Shown here: positions 50,733 to 60,189 of the stretch, piece after piece
How positions within the stretch are numbered: position 1 is the first letter of the stretch
Layout of the letters: the number at the start of each line of letters is the position of its first letter
Assembly: GCF_018100925.1 (NCBI RefSeq)
Contig: NZ_JAGJEH010000007.1
Coordinates: 310,001-374,000, forward strand
Direction of reading: 5' to 3'
DNA length: 64,000 nucleotides
Source: Pseudoalteromonas luteoviolacea
GTDB lineage: Bacteria; Pseudomonadota; Gammaproteobacteria; Enterobacterales; Alteromonadaceae
Notes under the pieces: model-generated
What the model saw: only the letters and a program-made list of their open reading frames with translations
Told to the model about the DNA's origin: nothing
Databases searched by the model: none
Made by a program: the position numbers and the translations under genes

Positions 50733-51215
50733 ATGAGCCTAACTATTCGCCCCGCTCAGATCCAAGACGCAGCAACCATCTTGCACTTTATCAATGAGCT
50801 AGCTATCTACGAAAAAGAACCGGATGCTGTCAAAAACACTGTTCAAGACATTGAAAAAAAGCTGTTTGGTGATGATGTCCGAGCACATGCTGTAATTTGT
50901 GAACAAGGCGATGAAGCGATTGGTTTCGCGGTTTACTTCTTCAATTATTCAACCTGGTTAGGTAAATATGGCCTCTACCTTGAAGATTTGTACGTCGCCC
51001 AAGATAAACGTGGTGCAGGTGCCGGAAAAGCGCTTATGAAACACTTAGCTAAACTGGCTGTGCAAAAAGAGTGTGGACGCTTCGAATGGGTTGTACTTGA
51101 CTGGAATAAGCCAGCCATCGACTTTTATCAAAGCATTGGCGCAGAGCCACAAGATGAATGGATCATTTACCGCTTAACCGGTCAAGCGTTAAAAGACTTT
51201 GCTGAGCAACCGTAA
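50733..51215 (+). CDS. GNAT acetyltransferase, diamine/spermidine N-acetyltransferase type
   Basis: 160 residues. IRPAQIQDAATILHFINELAIYEKEPDAV, then LGKYGLYLEDLYVAQDKRGAGAGKALMKHLAKLA (acetyl-CoA motif RGAGAGKA) and EWVVLDWNKPAIDFYQSIGA closely follow the SSAT-like subfamily. These acetylate polyamines, thialysine or related amines. Divergent LysR regulator upstream. Confidence 0.9.
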   Translation: MSLTIRPAQIQDAATILHFINELAIYEKEPDAVKNTVQDIEKKLFGDDVRAHAVICEQGDEAIGFAVYFFNYSTWLGKYGLYLEDLYVAQDKRGAGAGKALMKHLAKLAVQKECGRFEWVVLDWNKPAIDFYQSIGAEPQDEWIIYRLTGQALKDFAEQP

Positions 51216-51222
51216 ACACCAA

Positions 51223-51714
51223 TTAATCAATATATTTATTTTGCATTGCTTTGAGCTCCGGTGGCAAAGCAATGCCTTCACGCTCAGCAATCGTGAACAT
51301 GGCTCGCTGAATAAAACCGCCATAAATATTCCCGGCATTATCGGTGATCTGCCAATCTTCAATGTCGTCTATCTGGCAAACATAATTGTGTGCCATCTTA
51401 CCGGTATGGGTGATCGGTGGTGTTACCAAAAATACGCTGACCTCATCACCTTTGATCCCCTCAACATGTGCACCTAAGTGCTCAACAACGCCTCCATCGC
51501 TTTCAAAGCCCAATTTTACAAACGCGTCATTGGGATATCTTAAAAATAATGCTCTAAATTCGTCTAACGACGCTTTTGCCAGCGCAATAGCCTCTAGTAC
51601 AAGGGGATCATTTGGATCGGTCTCGAGTGGCGGAAAGTCCTGAGACTCTGAACTGTACCGATTGTGTAACCAAAAACCTGCGAGTATAATGACAATTATT
51701 AAACCCCAGTACAT
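51223..51714 (-). CDS. DUF2314-type protein with N-terminal membrane anchor
   Basis: 163 residues from the ATG at 51714, which has AGGAG 7 bases upstream; the upstream ATG at 51741 lacks one. One membrane helix (YWGLIIVIILAGFWL) is followed by a cytoplasmic or periplasmic domain with AIALAKASLDEFRALFLRYPNDAFVKLGF and YGGFIQRAMFTIAEREGI, resembling DUF2314. It converges on the GNAT gene with an 8-base gap. Function unknown. Confidence 0.75.
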   Translation of the reverse strand: MYWGLIIVIILAGFWLHNRYSSESQDFPPLETDPNDPLVLEAIALAKASLDEFRALFLRYPNDAFVKLGFESDGGVVEHLGAHVEGIKGDEVSVFLVTPPITHTGKMAHNYVCQIDDIEDWQITDNAGNIYGGFIQRAMFTIAEREGIALPPELKAMQNKYID

Positions 51715-52025
51715 ATTTTCTCCTAGCCACCTCATGTCCATATATTAAGTGCGAATTTTTAACACAAACTAAGACAAATCATAGACCAATAACACCTAAC
51801 TTGGATTAAATTTGCAGCAAATAGGGGGGAGGGTGGTGATGATTAAGCTAAATAACTCACTACGTTTTGCTATCAAAAACACATTACACCCGGTTCAAAC
51901 GGGTACAGAACGAAAAGACCTGAATGTATAGAAACAATTGGTCAACATCCCATATGTAAACAAATGCAAAAAACAGAATTTTCACAGTCATTTACAATAA
52001 AAATATTAATTATATTAAAAACGCC

Positions 52026-52409
52026 TTAGGCTGTTCTTTTTTGTTCTCGTTTAGCTTGCTTTCGGCGCATACTATTGCCAAGTAAATCTTCTCTGCTCAC
52101 CAAAAATCCACAAATACTACTTACTACAATGTAAATACCATACATGGACCCTATGTAAACCCAATCATTTTCACTGGTCAAAAGTGATAGATTAGTACCA
52201 TCATTCACAAACATCACATTAATAATAGAAAATACAAAAACAGCGCGATAGTACAATGCGTGCCCTAAATGGCTGGCAAAAGCAGCTACAAGCAAGGAAA
52301 ATAAGGCTAAATAGAAACCAATAACCGAATTGGCACCAGGTTGATAACTTGGGTAGAGGGCAATTATCGAAATCAATACCGAGATCCATCCCGATAGGTG
52401 ATAAATCAT
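52026..52409 (-). CDS. Four-helix membrane protein, unknown
   Basis: 127 residues, almost wholly hydrophobic, with four predicted membrane segments and a strongly basic C-terminal tail (RRKQAKREQKRTA). AAGGAACTG precedes the ATG. No family recognised. The 284 bases upstream of its 3' side (51742-52025) carry no gene. Confidence 0.65.
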   Translation of the reverse strand: MIYHLSGWISVLISIIALYPSYQPGANSVIGFYLALFSLLVAAFASHLGHALYYRAVFVFSIINVMFVNDGTNLSLLTSENDWVYIGSMYGIYIVVSSICGFLVSREDLLGNSMRRKQAKREQKRTA

Positions 52410-52517
52410 TTTCAGTTCCTTTGAATTAAAATGTTATTTTTTGTAAACCAAGGTATTTGGCGATTATGGTAGATGTAATGCAAATTCGCAACTCCTTTGA
52501 GGTGACATACATGTTGG

Positions 52518-53084
52518 TTAATTCATTAAAATTTCTGATACACGACTTTTTAATGCAGGAATTGCATTTATCTCAAACCATGGGTTTTGCTTTAACCAAT
52601 ATAAATTACGTGGACTCGGATGCGGTATCGGCATTTGCTCAGGCATGTAACTCGCCCACTCTCTAACTGTGTCTGTTACATTGGTAAAGCCTTCTAAATG
52701 GTATGCTTGCGCATACTGTCCAATCACTATCGAAAACTCAATATTGTGAAACTCAGCGAGTAATCTTTTTCGCCATGTTATTGCACAGATTTTAGGTGGA
52801 GCTTTATCTCCAGATTTGCCTTTCCCCGGATAGCAGAACGCCATCGGGACAATAGCAAACACGGACGGATCATAAAATTGCAGCTCGCTTACGCCCAGCC
52901 ATGCCCGCAGCTTTTTACCACTGGCATCATTAAACGGCTTTCCAGTTTTATGGACACTCATACTTGGGGCTTGGCCTGCAATGAGTATTTTTGCTCTCGC
53001 ATTTCCCTGCACGACAGGCGAGGGATCATGTTCAAACTGTTCAGTGCACAAGCGGCATTGCGCTATTTCGTTTAATAAGCTCAT
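52518..53084 (-). CDS. Uracil-DNA glycosylase superfamily protein
   Basis: 188 residues. A short Cys pair (CRLC) is followed by ILIAGQAPSMSVHKTGKPFNDASGKKLRAWLGV, the active-site loop of the UDG superfamily, and MPIPHPSPRNLYWL with the second conserved HPSPRN motif. It resembles the compact DUF4918/UdgX-like uracil-DNA glycosylases found next to many Vibrio and Pseudoalteromonas genes. The iron-sulfur cysteines of family 4 are incomplete. Activity is plausible but not proven. Confidence 0.85.
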   Translation of the reverse strand: MSLLNEIAQCRLCTEQFEHDPSPVVQGNARAKILIAGQAPSMSVHKTGKPFNDASGKKLRAWLGVSELQFYDPSVFAIVPMAFCYPGKGKSGDKAPPKICAITWRKRLLAEFHNIEFSIVIGQYAQAYHLEGFTNVTDTVREWASYMPEQMPIPHPSPRNLYWLKQNPWFEINAIPALKSRVSEILMN

Positions 53085-53407
53085 AAAAATATCTTGTGAT
53101 GCTACGGGTCTAGACTCAATTCAATCGTCAGTAAAAATAGACCGATAGAACCAAATAAAAATTCACCGAATTAAAAAACTTTTTTAAATACAAAGCTTCC
53201 GCTGCCAATATAGAATAAATTAGTTTTCAAAACAAAGACTGTATTACCAATAAATTAATTTCACTTCTTTTTTGTAGCCAAAGTTTTAACAGTTTTCTTT
53301 CGAACCTAGATAGTTGTACATTAGACGCATTTAGCAATGATAACTACTGTCATTTACAACACTATTCGTAGATAATCATCGATCTGATAAAAAACTTTAG
53401 GAACATT
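53085..53407. promoter_or_regulatory. Promoter region of the iron operon with Fur-like sites
   Basis: 323 AT-rich bases. An AATGATAA core in a candidate Fur box (about 53333-53351, 12 of 19 bases fit the GATAATGATAATCATTATC consensus) and a second GATAATCAT element (53371-53379) lie just before the DUF3649 gene. Fe-dependent repression is likely for this operon on family grounds. Confidence 0.5.
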
Positions 53408-53707
53408 ATGTCACAAGCCGATAATGCTTTGACTTTTCAGTACAGGCTGAGTGTTTTGTCCCGATTTTGCGCGGCAATTTTGGGCGGTTACTTTTTTACT
53501 GCTTACAGTATTTCTTTGTTAAGTCTGCTACTTCCCACAAGCAAAGTAGATGCCGTTTTGTACAGCGTATGCTTGAGCATCTTAATTTACAGCTGTGTAT
53601 TCATCGCCGTATTTTCCGTCCGCTCACTCATACATATCTGGACTGCACTTGTTGTTAGCATAGGTACTATAGCATTGCTCATCGGCTATATTCAGGGGGG
53701 ATCATGA
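53408..53707 (+). CDS. DUF3649 family small membrane protein
   Basis: 99 residues with three membrane segments (CAAILGGYFFTAYSISLLSLLL, AVLYSVCLSILIYSCVFIAVF, ALVVSIGTIALLIGYI). Its stop overlaps the ATG of the PepSY gene by four bases. DUF3649-PepSY-DUF3325 is a known iron-uptake associated trio, usually next to TonB-dependent siderophore receptor genes. Confidence 0.85.
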   Translation: MSQADNALTFQYRLSVLSRFCAAILGGYFFTAYSISLLSLLLPTSKVDAVLYSVCLSILIYSCVFIAVFSVRSLIHIWTALVVSIGTIALLIGYIQGGS

Positions 53708-55302
53708 AAGATAGTTTTTTCCGATCAATGACTTGGCTACATACATGGGTTGGCCTTTTGATGTGCTGGTTGTTATTTTTAATATTTTTTGCTGGCACGA
53801 TTAGTTTTTTCCGCCATGAAATTAGCCTGTGGAATCAACCAGCTGTGCACAATATCGAAAATAACAAAGTACAGCAAAGTGCATTGATCGATGCGGGGTT
53901 AGAATATTTAGGGAAAACAGCACCTGATGCCAACCGTTGGTGGATTGGTCTACCATCACCTAGGCAACCTGAAGTGCAAGTGTCACATAGACATAGTCAA
54001 CCAGATGGTCAGCGTGATAAATGGATCGATGAACGGTTAGATCCAAATACGCTTAATCAAGTTGATGGCCTCGTCGATACCCGAGGTGGTAACTTCTTTT
54101 ACCGGTTACACTTTGACTTACACTATATGGACCGTAAATTGGCACGCTGGCTAGTATGTCTTGCTTCCTTATTTATGCTAATAGCGCTTATTTCAGGCAT
54201 TGTCATTCACAAGCGTATCTTTAAAGATATGTTCCAGTTTAGGCCTCAAAAAGGCGTCAGAGCATGGCTAGATGCACACAACTTATCTTCTGTTCTTGCA
54301 CTTCCTTTTCATCTCATGATCACCTATACGGGACTAGTGACATTAATATTCATGCTCTTTCCCGACCCTGCAAACACCTTATATGAAGATGGTGTTAAAG
54401 GGTTCAGAGCTGATTTTTACCCTGAGCGTCAGCGCACAGAAGCGACAGAGCAACAGTTATCCACTCCAGCCTTTGACAGTGCTTTCGCGCATTTTCATCT
54501 TAATTGGCCAGAGCAAAAAATTAAGCGCGTCATCGTTGACCATCCAAGTAATATGAGCGCAACTATCAAAATATATGGCGACAATGGTACTCTGATCCGC
54601 GATGAACACCCATACTGGCAATACTCTGGTACAACAGGAGAACTGCTAAAAACGGCACGACTAGACCCCAGTAGTGGGGAAGTTTTATACGGTGGCATGA
54701 TTGCAGTTCATAGCGGGAGACTTGCTCACCCTGGCTTGCGGTGGCTTTACTTCATCTGTGGTATCGCTGGCTGCATTATGATTGCATCTGGCTGTATTAT
54801 GTGGGCAAAACGCATCAGAGAACGTCTAAAACCAGAGCAATCTCCCAGCTTTGGTCTAAAGCTTGTCGAAGCTCTAAATCTTGGTACCATCATGGGATTG
54901 CCTTTAGCTACTGCTGGTTTCTTTTATGCAAATAGACTCTTGCCATCAGGCATTTCAGATCGTGCGGAAAAAGAAATACTGGTCTTCTTTATCGTGTGGC
55001 TAGCATCTGCAATTGTTGCGGGGATCCGAAGAAATAAACTTGCCTGGCAAGGCTTCGCATATCTTAATGCCGTAACTTGGCTACTACTGCCTATTTGTAA
55101 TGCCCTCACCACTGATGGAAATTTAATGACGTACATCGTGGAGGATAAATGGATCCTAGCGAGCTTTGATCTAGCATTTTTGGCTACCGCTGCAGCTTTT
55201 GCTCTACAAGGTAAAAAGCTCTCATCTAAATCATCTAAAGCAAGTGCAGTGAAGGTAAAGCCAGTTCAAAAGCATACTTTAAATAGGGAGCAAAAAGCAT
55301 GA
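53704..55302 (+). CDS. PepSY-domain membrane protein, iron-uptake associated
   Basis: 532 residues. The N-terminal MTWLHTWVGLLMCWLLFLIFFAGTISFFRHEI is the PepSY_TM signature. Four principal membrane helices and a large periplasmic PepSY-like loop follow, then three or four additional C-terminal helices and a basic tail. Proteins of this group are proposed to reduce or release ferric siderophore iron in the periplasm. Middle gene of the trio, with 4-base overlaps on both sides. Confidence 0.9.
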   Translation: MKDSFFRSMTWLHTWVGLLMCWLLFLIFFAGTISFFRHEISLWNQPAVHNIENNKVQQSALIDAGLEYLGKTAPDANRWWIGLPSPRQPEVQVSHRHSQPDGQRDKWIDERLDPNTLNQVDGLVDTRGGNFFYRLHFDLHYMDRKLARWLVCLASLFMLIALISGIVIHKRIFKDMFQFRPQKGVRAWLDAHNLSSVLALPFHLMITYTGLVTLIFMLFPDPANTLYEDGVKGFRADFYPERQRTEATEQQLSTPAFDSAFAHFHLNWPEQKIKRVIVDHPSNMSATIKIYGDNGTLIRDEHPYWQYSGTTGELLKTARLDPSSGEVLYGGMIAVHSGRLAHPGLRWLYFICGIAGCIMIASGCIMWAKRIRERLKPEQSPSFGLKLVEALNLGTIMGLPLATAGFFYANRLLPSGISDRAEKEILVFFIVWLASAIVAGIRRNKLAWQGFAYLNAVTWLLLPICNALTTDGNLMTYIVEDKWILASFDLAFLATAAAFALQGKKLSSKSSKASAVKVKPVQKHTLNREQKA

Positions 55303-55634
55303 TTTATGGCTTGGCGACACTATTATGTTTCGGTGCGTTTTACGCATTTGCAATGGCCAAAACCCCTCATTACAAAAGCGTATTTGGCTCTAGGCCAAGC
55401 CAAAAACAAACTCAACAGTTTAAGTTTGCTGCCTGGATCATTATTTTACTAAGTTTTCTGGTCAATTTAACCCAAGCTATTGGGTACGGTAGCTTAATGT
55501 TTTGTGGACAAATGGCGCTTTCAGTTTTGCTTATTGCGCTGTGTGTTACGTACAAACCACTTTGGCTGAGATCACTTTTATACGTACTTCCTACTACAAC
55601 GGGTGCTTTGGCAATTCTCATTGCTGTTCTGTAA
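55299..55634 (+). CDS. DUF3325 family membrane protein
   Basis: 111 residues with three to four membrane segments and the family start MIYGLATLLCFGAFYAFAMAKTPHYKSVFG. Last gene of the iron-linked trio, overlapping the PepSY gene by four bases. Function unknown beyond association with siderophore uptake. A CGGCTG/CAGCCG stem-loop follows at about 55644-55669. Confidence 0.85.
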   Translation: MIYGLATLLCFGAFYAFAMAKTPHYKSVFGSRPSQKQTQQFKFAAWIIILLSFLVNLTQAIGYGSLMFCGQMALSVLLIALCVTYKPLWLRSLLYVLPTTTGALAILIAVL

Positions 55635-55748
55635 CCTATTTCAGCGGCTGCAGCATGGAGCTGACAGCCGCAGAGATCACTATTTTACTAGCTCACCCGC
55701 CAATTAGAGATAAAATACCACTTGCGCTCGACTCCAATTGCCTTTTAA

Positions 55749-56245
55749 GTTAGTAAAAAACTGATCTGGCATAATAAACAAGTCCACTAAGCTAGTAAAA
55801 TTCTGATCTCTAAGCAGTCTTCACCTCCTTGCTGTTAGTAAAAATGTGATCTGTGGCTGTTCTCTTAGTAAAAACATGATCTATCTTCGGCAATTGCTCA
55901 CTGCATGTTGGTAAAAATATGATCTCGATATGCGTTTAATCGAATCTAGTTCGCTGAAATGCATAACTTTTATAGCTACAGGTAAGAATTTTGATTAAAT
56001 AACGACCATGAGTTAGTAAAAAATTGATCTATGAGATATCAGCTCACTTTTTTACTAAGTATTGCCCTATAAGTTAGTTAAACTCTGATCTCATCGAGCT
56101 CAACTTAGTAAAAAATTGATCTCTTCAATATGATCCATACATCATAGAGGTGCGAGCAACGTTATTAGAGGACGATAATAACGCTTGATAGTAACGTGAT
56201 AACAAAATTTACAGTAATCAAATTCAGTGCGTAAAATAATGATCT
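55749..56245 (+). repeat. Array of nine direct copies of an 18-bp motif TTAGTAAAAANNTGATCT
   Basis: Copies of TAGTAAAAANNTGATCT, allowing one to four changes, start at 55751, 55793, 55836, 55866, 55909, 56014, 56075, 56106 and 56229. All are in the same direction. An inverted, poorer copy (TAGTAAAAAAGTGAGCT on the minus strand) lies at about 56042-56058. Spacing is irregular (30 to 123 bases). Between copies the sequence is unrelated. No gene covers the array, which fills most of 55635-56310. This is the layout of multiple binding sites for one protein, for example a transposase end or a regulator. Confidence 0.85.
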
Positions 56246-56310
56246 GAGCTGAGTATACTCAAAGAGGTGTCATAGCTACAATTAATGTAAATACGACACC
56301 TTTCCTGCGG

Positions 56311-57969
56311 TCAGTCCTCGTTTTTAGACCAATCCAACTGCATATCCCACTTAAATTGCTTATCTTCTCGCAGAGGAGCCTGTGAATCATCCACTTGCTC
56401 GAGTACATTTTTCGCTTTCACCATGGTTGCATCACGGCCAAATAGAAAGCTCTGCTCTTTGACTATTGTTAGATATGCTTTATTTAATGCCAATGCTCGC
56501 TCCTTTGAGGGAGTGATAAGTTCGTATAAGTTAACTGCTTTTTGCACTTTTTCTTTATCAACTTTACCACCTGTAAACCACTTTTTGAGCATTTCTTGGT
56601 TTTGTCGGAATTCATCACCCCCTCCTACGCGAGACATATAAGTGAGAAACTCACCTTGCTCTTCGCCAATGTTGGGAACATCTTGTTGTGTTTTTAAGTT
56701 GATGTAGCCCCACCCAGCAGCTCCTTCAACTTTACGTGCAAATGAAAATGTTTGGTCATAAGTTGAACCAACAGTCTTATGGCATCCATTGCAAAAAGCC
56801 AACTCCTGAGCATGTTGAGGACGCAGCTCACCTTGGCTGTCTTCAATATACCCATTGATCGTCCAGCCAAACGTATTGTTCACGCCCTTGTCACCCAAAT
56901 ATAGCGTGATAGGTAACTTTTCAAACTCTTTTTCTTTTGCTTCTCGATAATATGAGGCAGCAATCTCTTGATTCGTTTTAAAGTTATGCTTTTTCATATA
57001 GCGCAACTCTTTTAACCTCGGCGCATTATAAATATTACCTCGTTTATCAACCCCTAAGTACCGAACCGTATGCAACAATTCCGTGCCTTCGGGATAGAGC
57101 ATGTGCGCCAATGGCGCGTCTGCATCTCCAACATAGTGAGCTTGTTTTTTTATTAGAACTATCTCTGTCAACTGCCCATCATTATTAAGGTCTTGTCCAA
57201 TATGCTGTTCTGAAATAGCAGGGACAGAGATCTCATTAAGACCTTTTAGTGCCAGCTCGGTTAAGCTTAGGTTTGCCAAGTATACATCTTTGTTATATTG
57301 GCCTTTTAAGGTTTGAAAATTACGAGGCAGCCGTATCATTACGTCGCCAGTAGACCCATTTGTAGGCCAAAATGTACTGGGAAAAGGCTTATAGTTAAAC
57401 GCAACCCAACCGCTGCCGTCACGCGCAAAGCCAAGCTCATCAAATGCTTTTTCTGGAAATGCCAAATTTTCAAGAGGTGTAATTTCACCGCGCCAATCAC
57501 TACGCTTAGCCATTTTTTCGATAAATGGCGTATAGTTGTCTTGTTCAATCCAGTTAGTAATTTCTTGATCTGAGATAGTTTTGATAAGGTCTGAACGATC
57601 GATAAATAAGTTTTTCCAGTGGTTTGTTAAACCCAGATCTGAAAATTCGTAATCTCCTTGCAGATCACCATCATTCATAACATTTGGGCGCTGTTTTTGT
57701 CCGTGATATGACTGATGACAGGCGTAACACGGGTTATTTACACCCTCTGTTTTGGTATAGCACTGCGGTGGGATCACAGATTCCGGATTGTATACTTCAT
57801 CGTGTTCAATATACGCCATCGCCGGAATATCATCACCCGGCTGGTATGGAGCACCTTGGCTCGCTAACACATCTTCTGTTGGTAAAATTTTGCTCTGCTC
57901 AGGTGCGTCAGTACACCCAGCTAATAAAACTAAGGTTGCCAGTGTTGAAATAAGTAATGGGTATTGCAT
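56311..57969 (-). CDS. Diheme cytochrome c-like lipoprotein
   Basis: 552 residues from the ATG at 57969 (MQYPLLIS); the upstream ATG at 57984 is less good for a lipoprotein signal. Lipobox LLAGC. Heme c motifs CYACH at residues 81-85 and CNGCH at about 393-397. Between and after them are long regions without recognised domains (MLYPEGTELLHTVRYL, LKELRYMKKHNF). It follows the PhoX-like gene by 64 bases on the same strand, so the two probably form an operon. An electron-transfer role at the cell envelope is inferred. Confidence 0.82.
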   Translation of the reverse strand: MQYPLLISTLATLVLLAGCTDAPEQSKILPTEDVLASQGAPYQPGDDIPAMAYIEHDEVYNPESVIPPQCYTKTEGVNNPCYACHQSYHGQKQRPNVMNDGDLQGDYEFSDLGLTNHWKNLFIDRSDLIKTISDQEITNWIEQDNYTPFIEKMAKRSDWRGEITPLENLAFPEKAFDELGFARDGSGWVAFNYKPFPSTFWPTNGSTGDVMIRLPRNFQTLKGQYNKDVYLANLSLTELALKGLNEISVPAISEQHIGQDLNNDGQLTEIVLIKKQAHYVGDADAPLAHMLYPEGTELLHTVRYLGVDKRGNIYNAPRLKELRYMKKHNFKTNQEIAASYYREAKEKEFEKLPITLYLGDKGVNNTFGWTINGYIEDSQGELRPQHAQELAFCNGCHKTVGSTYDQTFSFARKVEGAAGWGYINLKTQQDVPNIGEEQGEFLTYMSRVGGGDEFRQNQEMLKKWFTGGKVDKEKVQKAVNLYELITPSKERALALNKAYLTIVKEQSFLFGRDATMVKAKNVLEQVDDSQAPLREDKQFKWDMQLDWSKNED

Positions 57970-58033
57970 TTGTATGACTTCCATTTTTAATGCTAAAAAA
58001 AGCGGTGCGCAGCACCGCCTCAGTAACTAATTG

Positions 58034-60037
58034 TTATTTTGATTTAGGGTCATACATCCACAATGTGTTGTTGTACTTCCAAGATGAACTGTGATCTTCT
58101 CCGATAAGAATACGACCGTCACGCATAACAACAACATTGTCAGGCTGCGCTAATTGACTTGCATCACAACGCTCAGAAGCATCCAGCGATGAACGATAAG
58201 TTGAGCCCATCACAACAGGTTCAATACGGGTTAAGCTATAGTTGTTATCAATGTGCGCGCGATATACACCACCGCAATCTTTTACACGAGCAGACAATTG
58301 AATGTCGCCTTGGCCATCAATCATGGTGTTATCGATATCTGCGATACCTATATATAAGTAGGCTTTTTCTACTACTTCACCTGCGATCACATCTTGACCA
58401 GTCACAGCTTCAAGCACACGATCATGGTTTATTGCCAAACCTTCAAGCTTACGCCATTCTGCGGTTGCGCCCTTAAGACGTGCCGCTTGGCGTGACTCTA
58501 AAAATGCCACACGGTCATCCATAGGTTTACCGGCTGTTACAGGTGATCCGCCTAGCGCTTCAGTAGGGTAGGTTGCATTGCCATTCGCCCAAGCCTCTAC
58601 ATCTTCCATGGAAATATAGTTGGTTTTACCATCTACATAGCTTTCAGGCGTAATGCCATCATACTCAACTATCCAATCTAAAATAGCTGCGTTAGTACCC
58701 GTTGCAATCTCTATCCACTCAATGTCAAACCCTGTAACAGCTGGATCTGATAAGCCTTTATCTTGCATAAGCTTTGCGCCATATAAAGTACCAGAGCTAA
58801 GATCTTCAGCGGTATCGGCAACAAATTTGAACAGCACACCACCGGTATCATCTTGAGAGGAGTAAACAGTGCGTCTATCAGGCATGACAACTGCATTTTC
58901 ATGCTCATATCGCCCAATCGTATAATGTTTTTCAACAACAGGCTTATCTGCCATCGGAGATTTTACTTCTGCAATGTAGCCATAACGATATGGGTTCGGT
59001 GATTCAGGTGCTAAAAACTCTCTAAATTGAGTCAAACGGGTGCTTACAACCGGTGCATTCCACTCTGGAGCTGTGGTTGTATCAACAGCCGAATTGACAA
59101 TCCACTCTTCTGAGGTCAGCGGAGTTCCCCAAGGAGATACTGAGCCAAAACAGTTTGCCGCTGTGCCTTTTACTGAGTCGAAGTCGATCATCATGGCCTG
59201 CTCAACGCTCCATTGGCCATTTTCGCTCTTGCTCATTTTCAAACGGCTCATGCCGCCTGGGTAATCTTCCCAGTTGGTGAACAAATAACCTGAGTTTTCT
59301 GATTCATAGATAAAACCATTAAAATCTGGCATGTCATTTTTAATGATTTCGTTGCCTGAGGTCATACCGTAGATTACACCGAGTCCACCCGCTAAACTGT
59401 TTGTTCCTAGGTCATTAAATGTGTCACCACTTTGACCTAAGATTTGGTATTGGCCTATTGCAGTTACAACTGTTTGTTCCTCAAATTCAGTTGCATGAAG
59501 TGGAGCATCAACTAAATTGCGAGGCAGTTTATTGAAGTTAACACCAGTAAGTACGCCCACTGTTCCTGTATTAAATGGACGATTGTTAAAGCTATCTACC
59601 GCCGTGTTTTCATCGCTAGGGTGTTGCGCGTTAAAAAATAGGTCACCTTGCTCAGTTAAGAAAATCCCCGTTACTTCCGAGCCTCTAGGTACAGTCGCGA
59701 TCCGCACTAGACCGGTACCGCCATTGATACCATCAGCACCATTAACGCCGTCAATTCCATCTACGCCGTCTGTGCCTTTTTCTCCATCAGCACCGTCAGT
59801 GCCATTGGCTCCATCAACGCCATTCTCGCCATTAATACCATTAGTGCCATCCTTACCATTAGTGCCATCAGCTCCATTGATCCCGTTTGAACCATTTTCA
59901 CCAGCAGGCCCTGCGGTCCCTTGTTCACCTTGAATACCTTGTTGACCTTGAACTCCTGGTGCACCATCATCTCCACTACATGCCGTTAGTGCCAAAGTGA
60001 CGGCTGAGGCAATTAACGAATAGGCTATGCGCTTCAT
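58034..60037 (-). CDS. PhoX/DUF839-like lipoprotein with collagen-like repeats
   Basis: 667 residues. Lipobox LTACSG is directly followed by about 27 Gly-x-y triplets (residues about 22-105; GAPGVQGQQGIQGEQG, then many NGxDG types). The rest matches the DUF839/PhoX beta-propeller: GVIYGMTSGNEI, YESENSGYLFTNWED, DRRTVYSSQDDTGGVLFKFVA, LEGLAINHDRVLEAV, MRDGRILIGEDHSS and WMYDPKSK. PhoX enzymes are Ca/Fe-dependent phosphatases. Asp/Asn residues in the collagen-like part could bind Ca2+. The repeat may form a trimeric stalk. Next gene encodes a diheme lipoprotein. Confidence 0.88.
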   Translation of the reverse strand: MKRIAYSLIASAVTLALTACSGDDGAPGVQGQQGIQGEQGTAGPAGENGSNGINGADGTNGKDGTNGINGENGVDGANGTDGADGEKGTDGVDGIDGVNGADGINGGTGLVRIATVPRGSEVTGIFLTEQGDLFFNAQHPSDENTAVDSFNNRPFNTGTVGVLTGVNFNKLPRNLVDAPLHATEFEEQTVVTAIGQYQILGQSGDTFNDLGTNSLAGGLGVIYGMTSGNEIIKNDMPDFNGFIYESENSGYLFTNWEDYPGGMSRLKMSKSENGQWSVEQAMMIDFDSVKGTAANCFGSVSPWGTPLTSEEWIVNSAVDTTTAPEWNAPVVSTRLTQFREFLAPESPNPYRYGYIAEVKSPMADKPVVEKHYTIGRYEHENAVVMPDRRTVYSSQDDTGGVLFKFVADTAEDLSSGTLYGAKLMQDKGLSDPAVTGFDIEWIEIATGTNAAILDWIVEYDGITPESYVDGKTNYISMEDVEAWANGNATYPTEALGGSPVTAGKPMDDRVAFLESRQAARLKGATAEWRKLEGLAINHDRVLEAVTGQDVIAGEVVEKAYLYIGIADIDNTMIDGQGDIQLSARVKDCGGVYRAHIDNNYSLTRIEPVVMGSTYRSSLDASERCDASQLAQPDNVVVMRDGRILIGEDHSSSWKYNNTLWMYDPKSK

Positions 60038-60189
60038 TTTTATTACTCCGATTTATTTGTTGCTACATTGGGTTTTTAATAGGCGCACATAGCCTGACCG
60101 GAAGTAATGACATTTAAGTTGATGAAAGATGAAACTTTTTGGTCATAAACAAGACAATATCAAGATTACTGTAAAGGGGCTTTACACTG

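Noticed and set aside
59517..59933. A Pro/Ser-rich plus-strand frame opposite the PhoX-like gene
   Set aside because: It is the antisense reading of the collagen-like Gly repeats.
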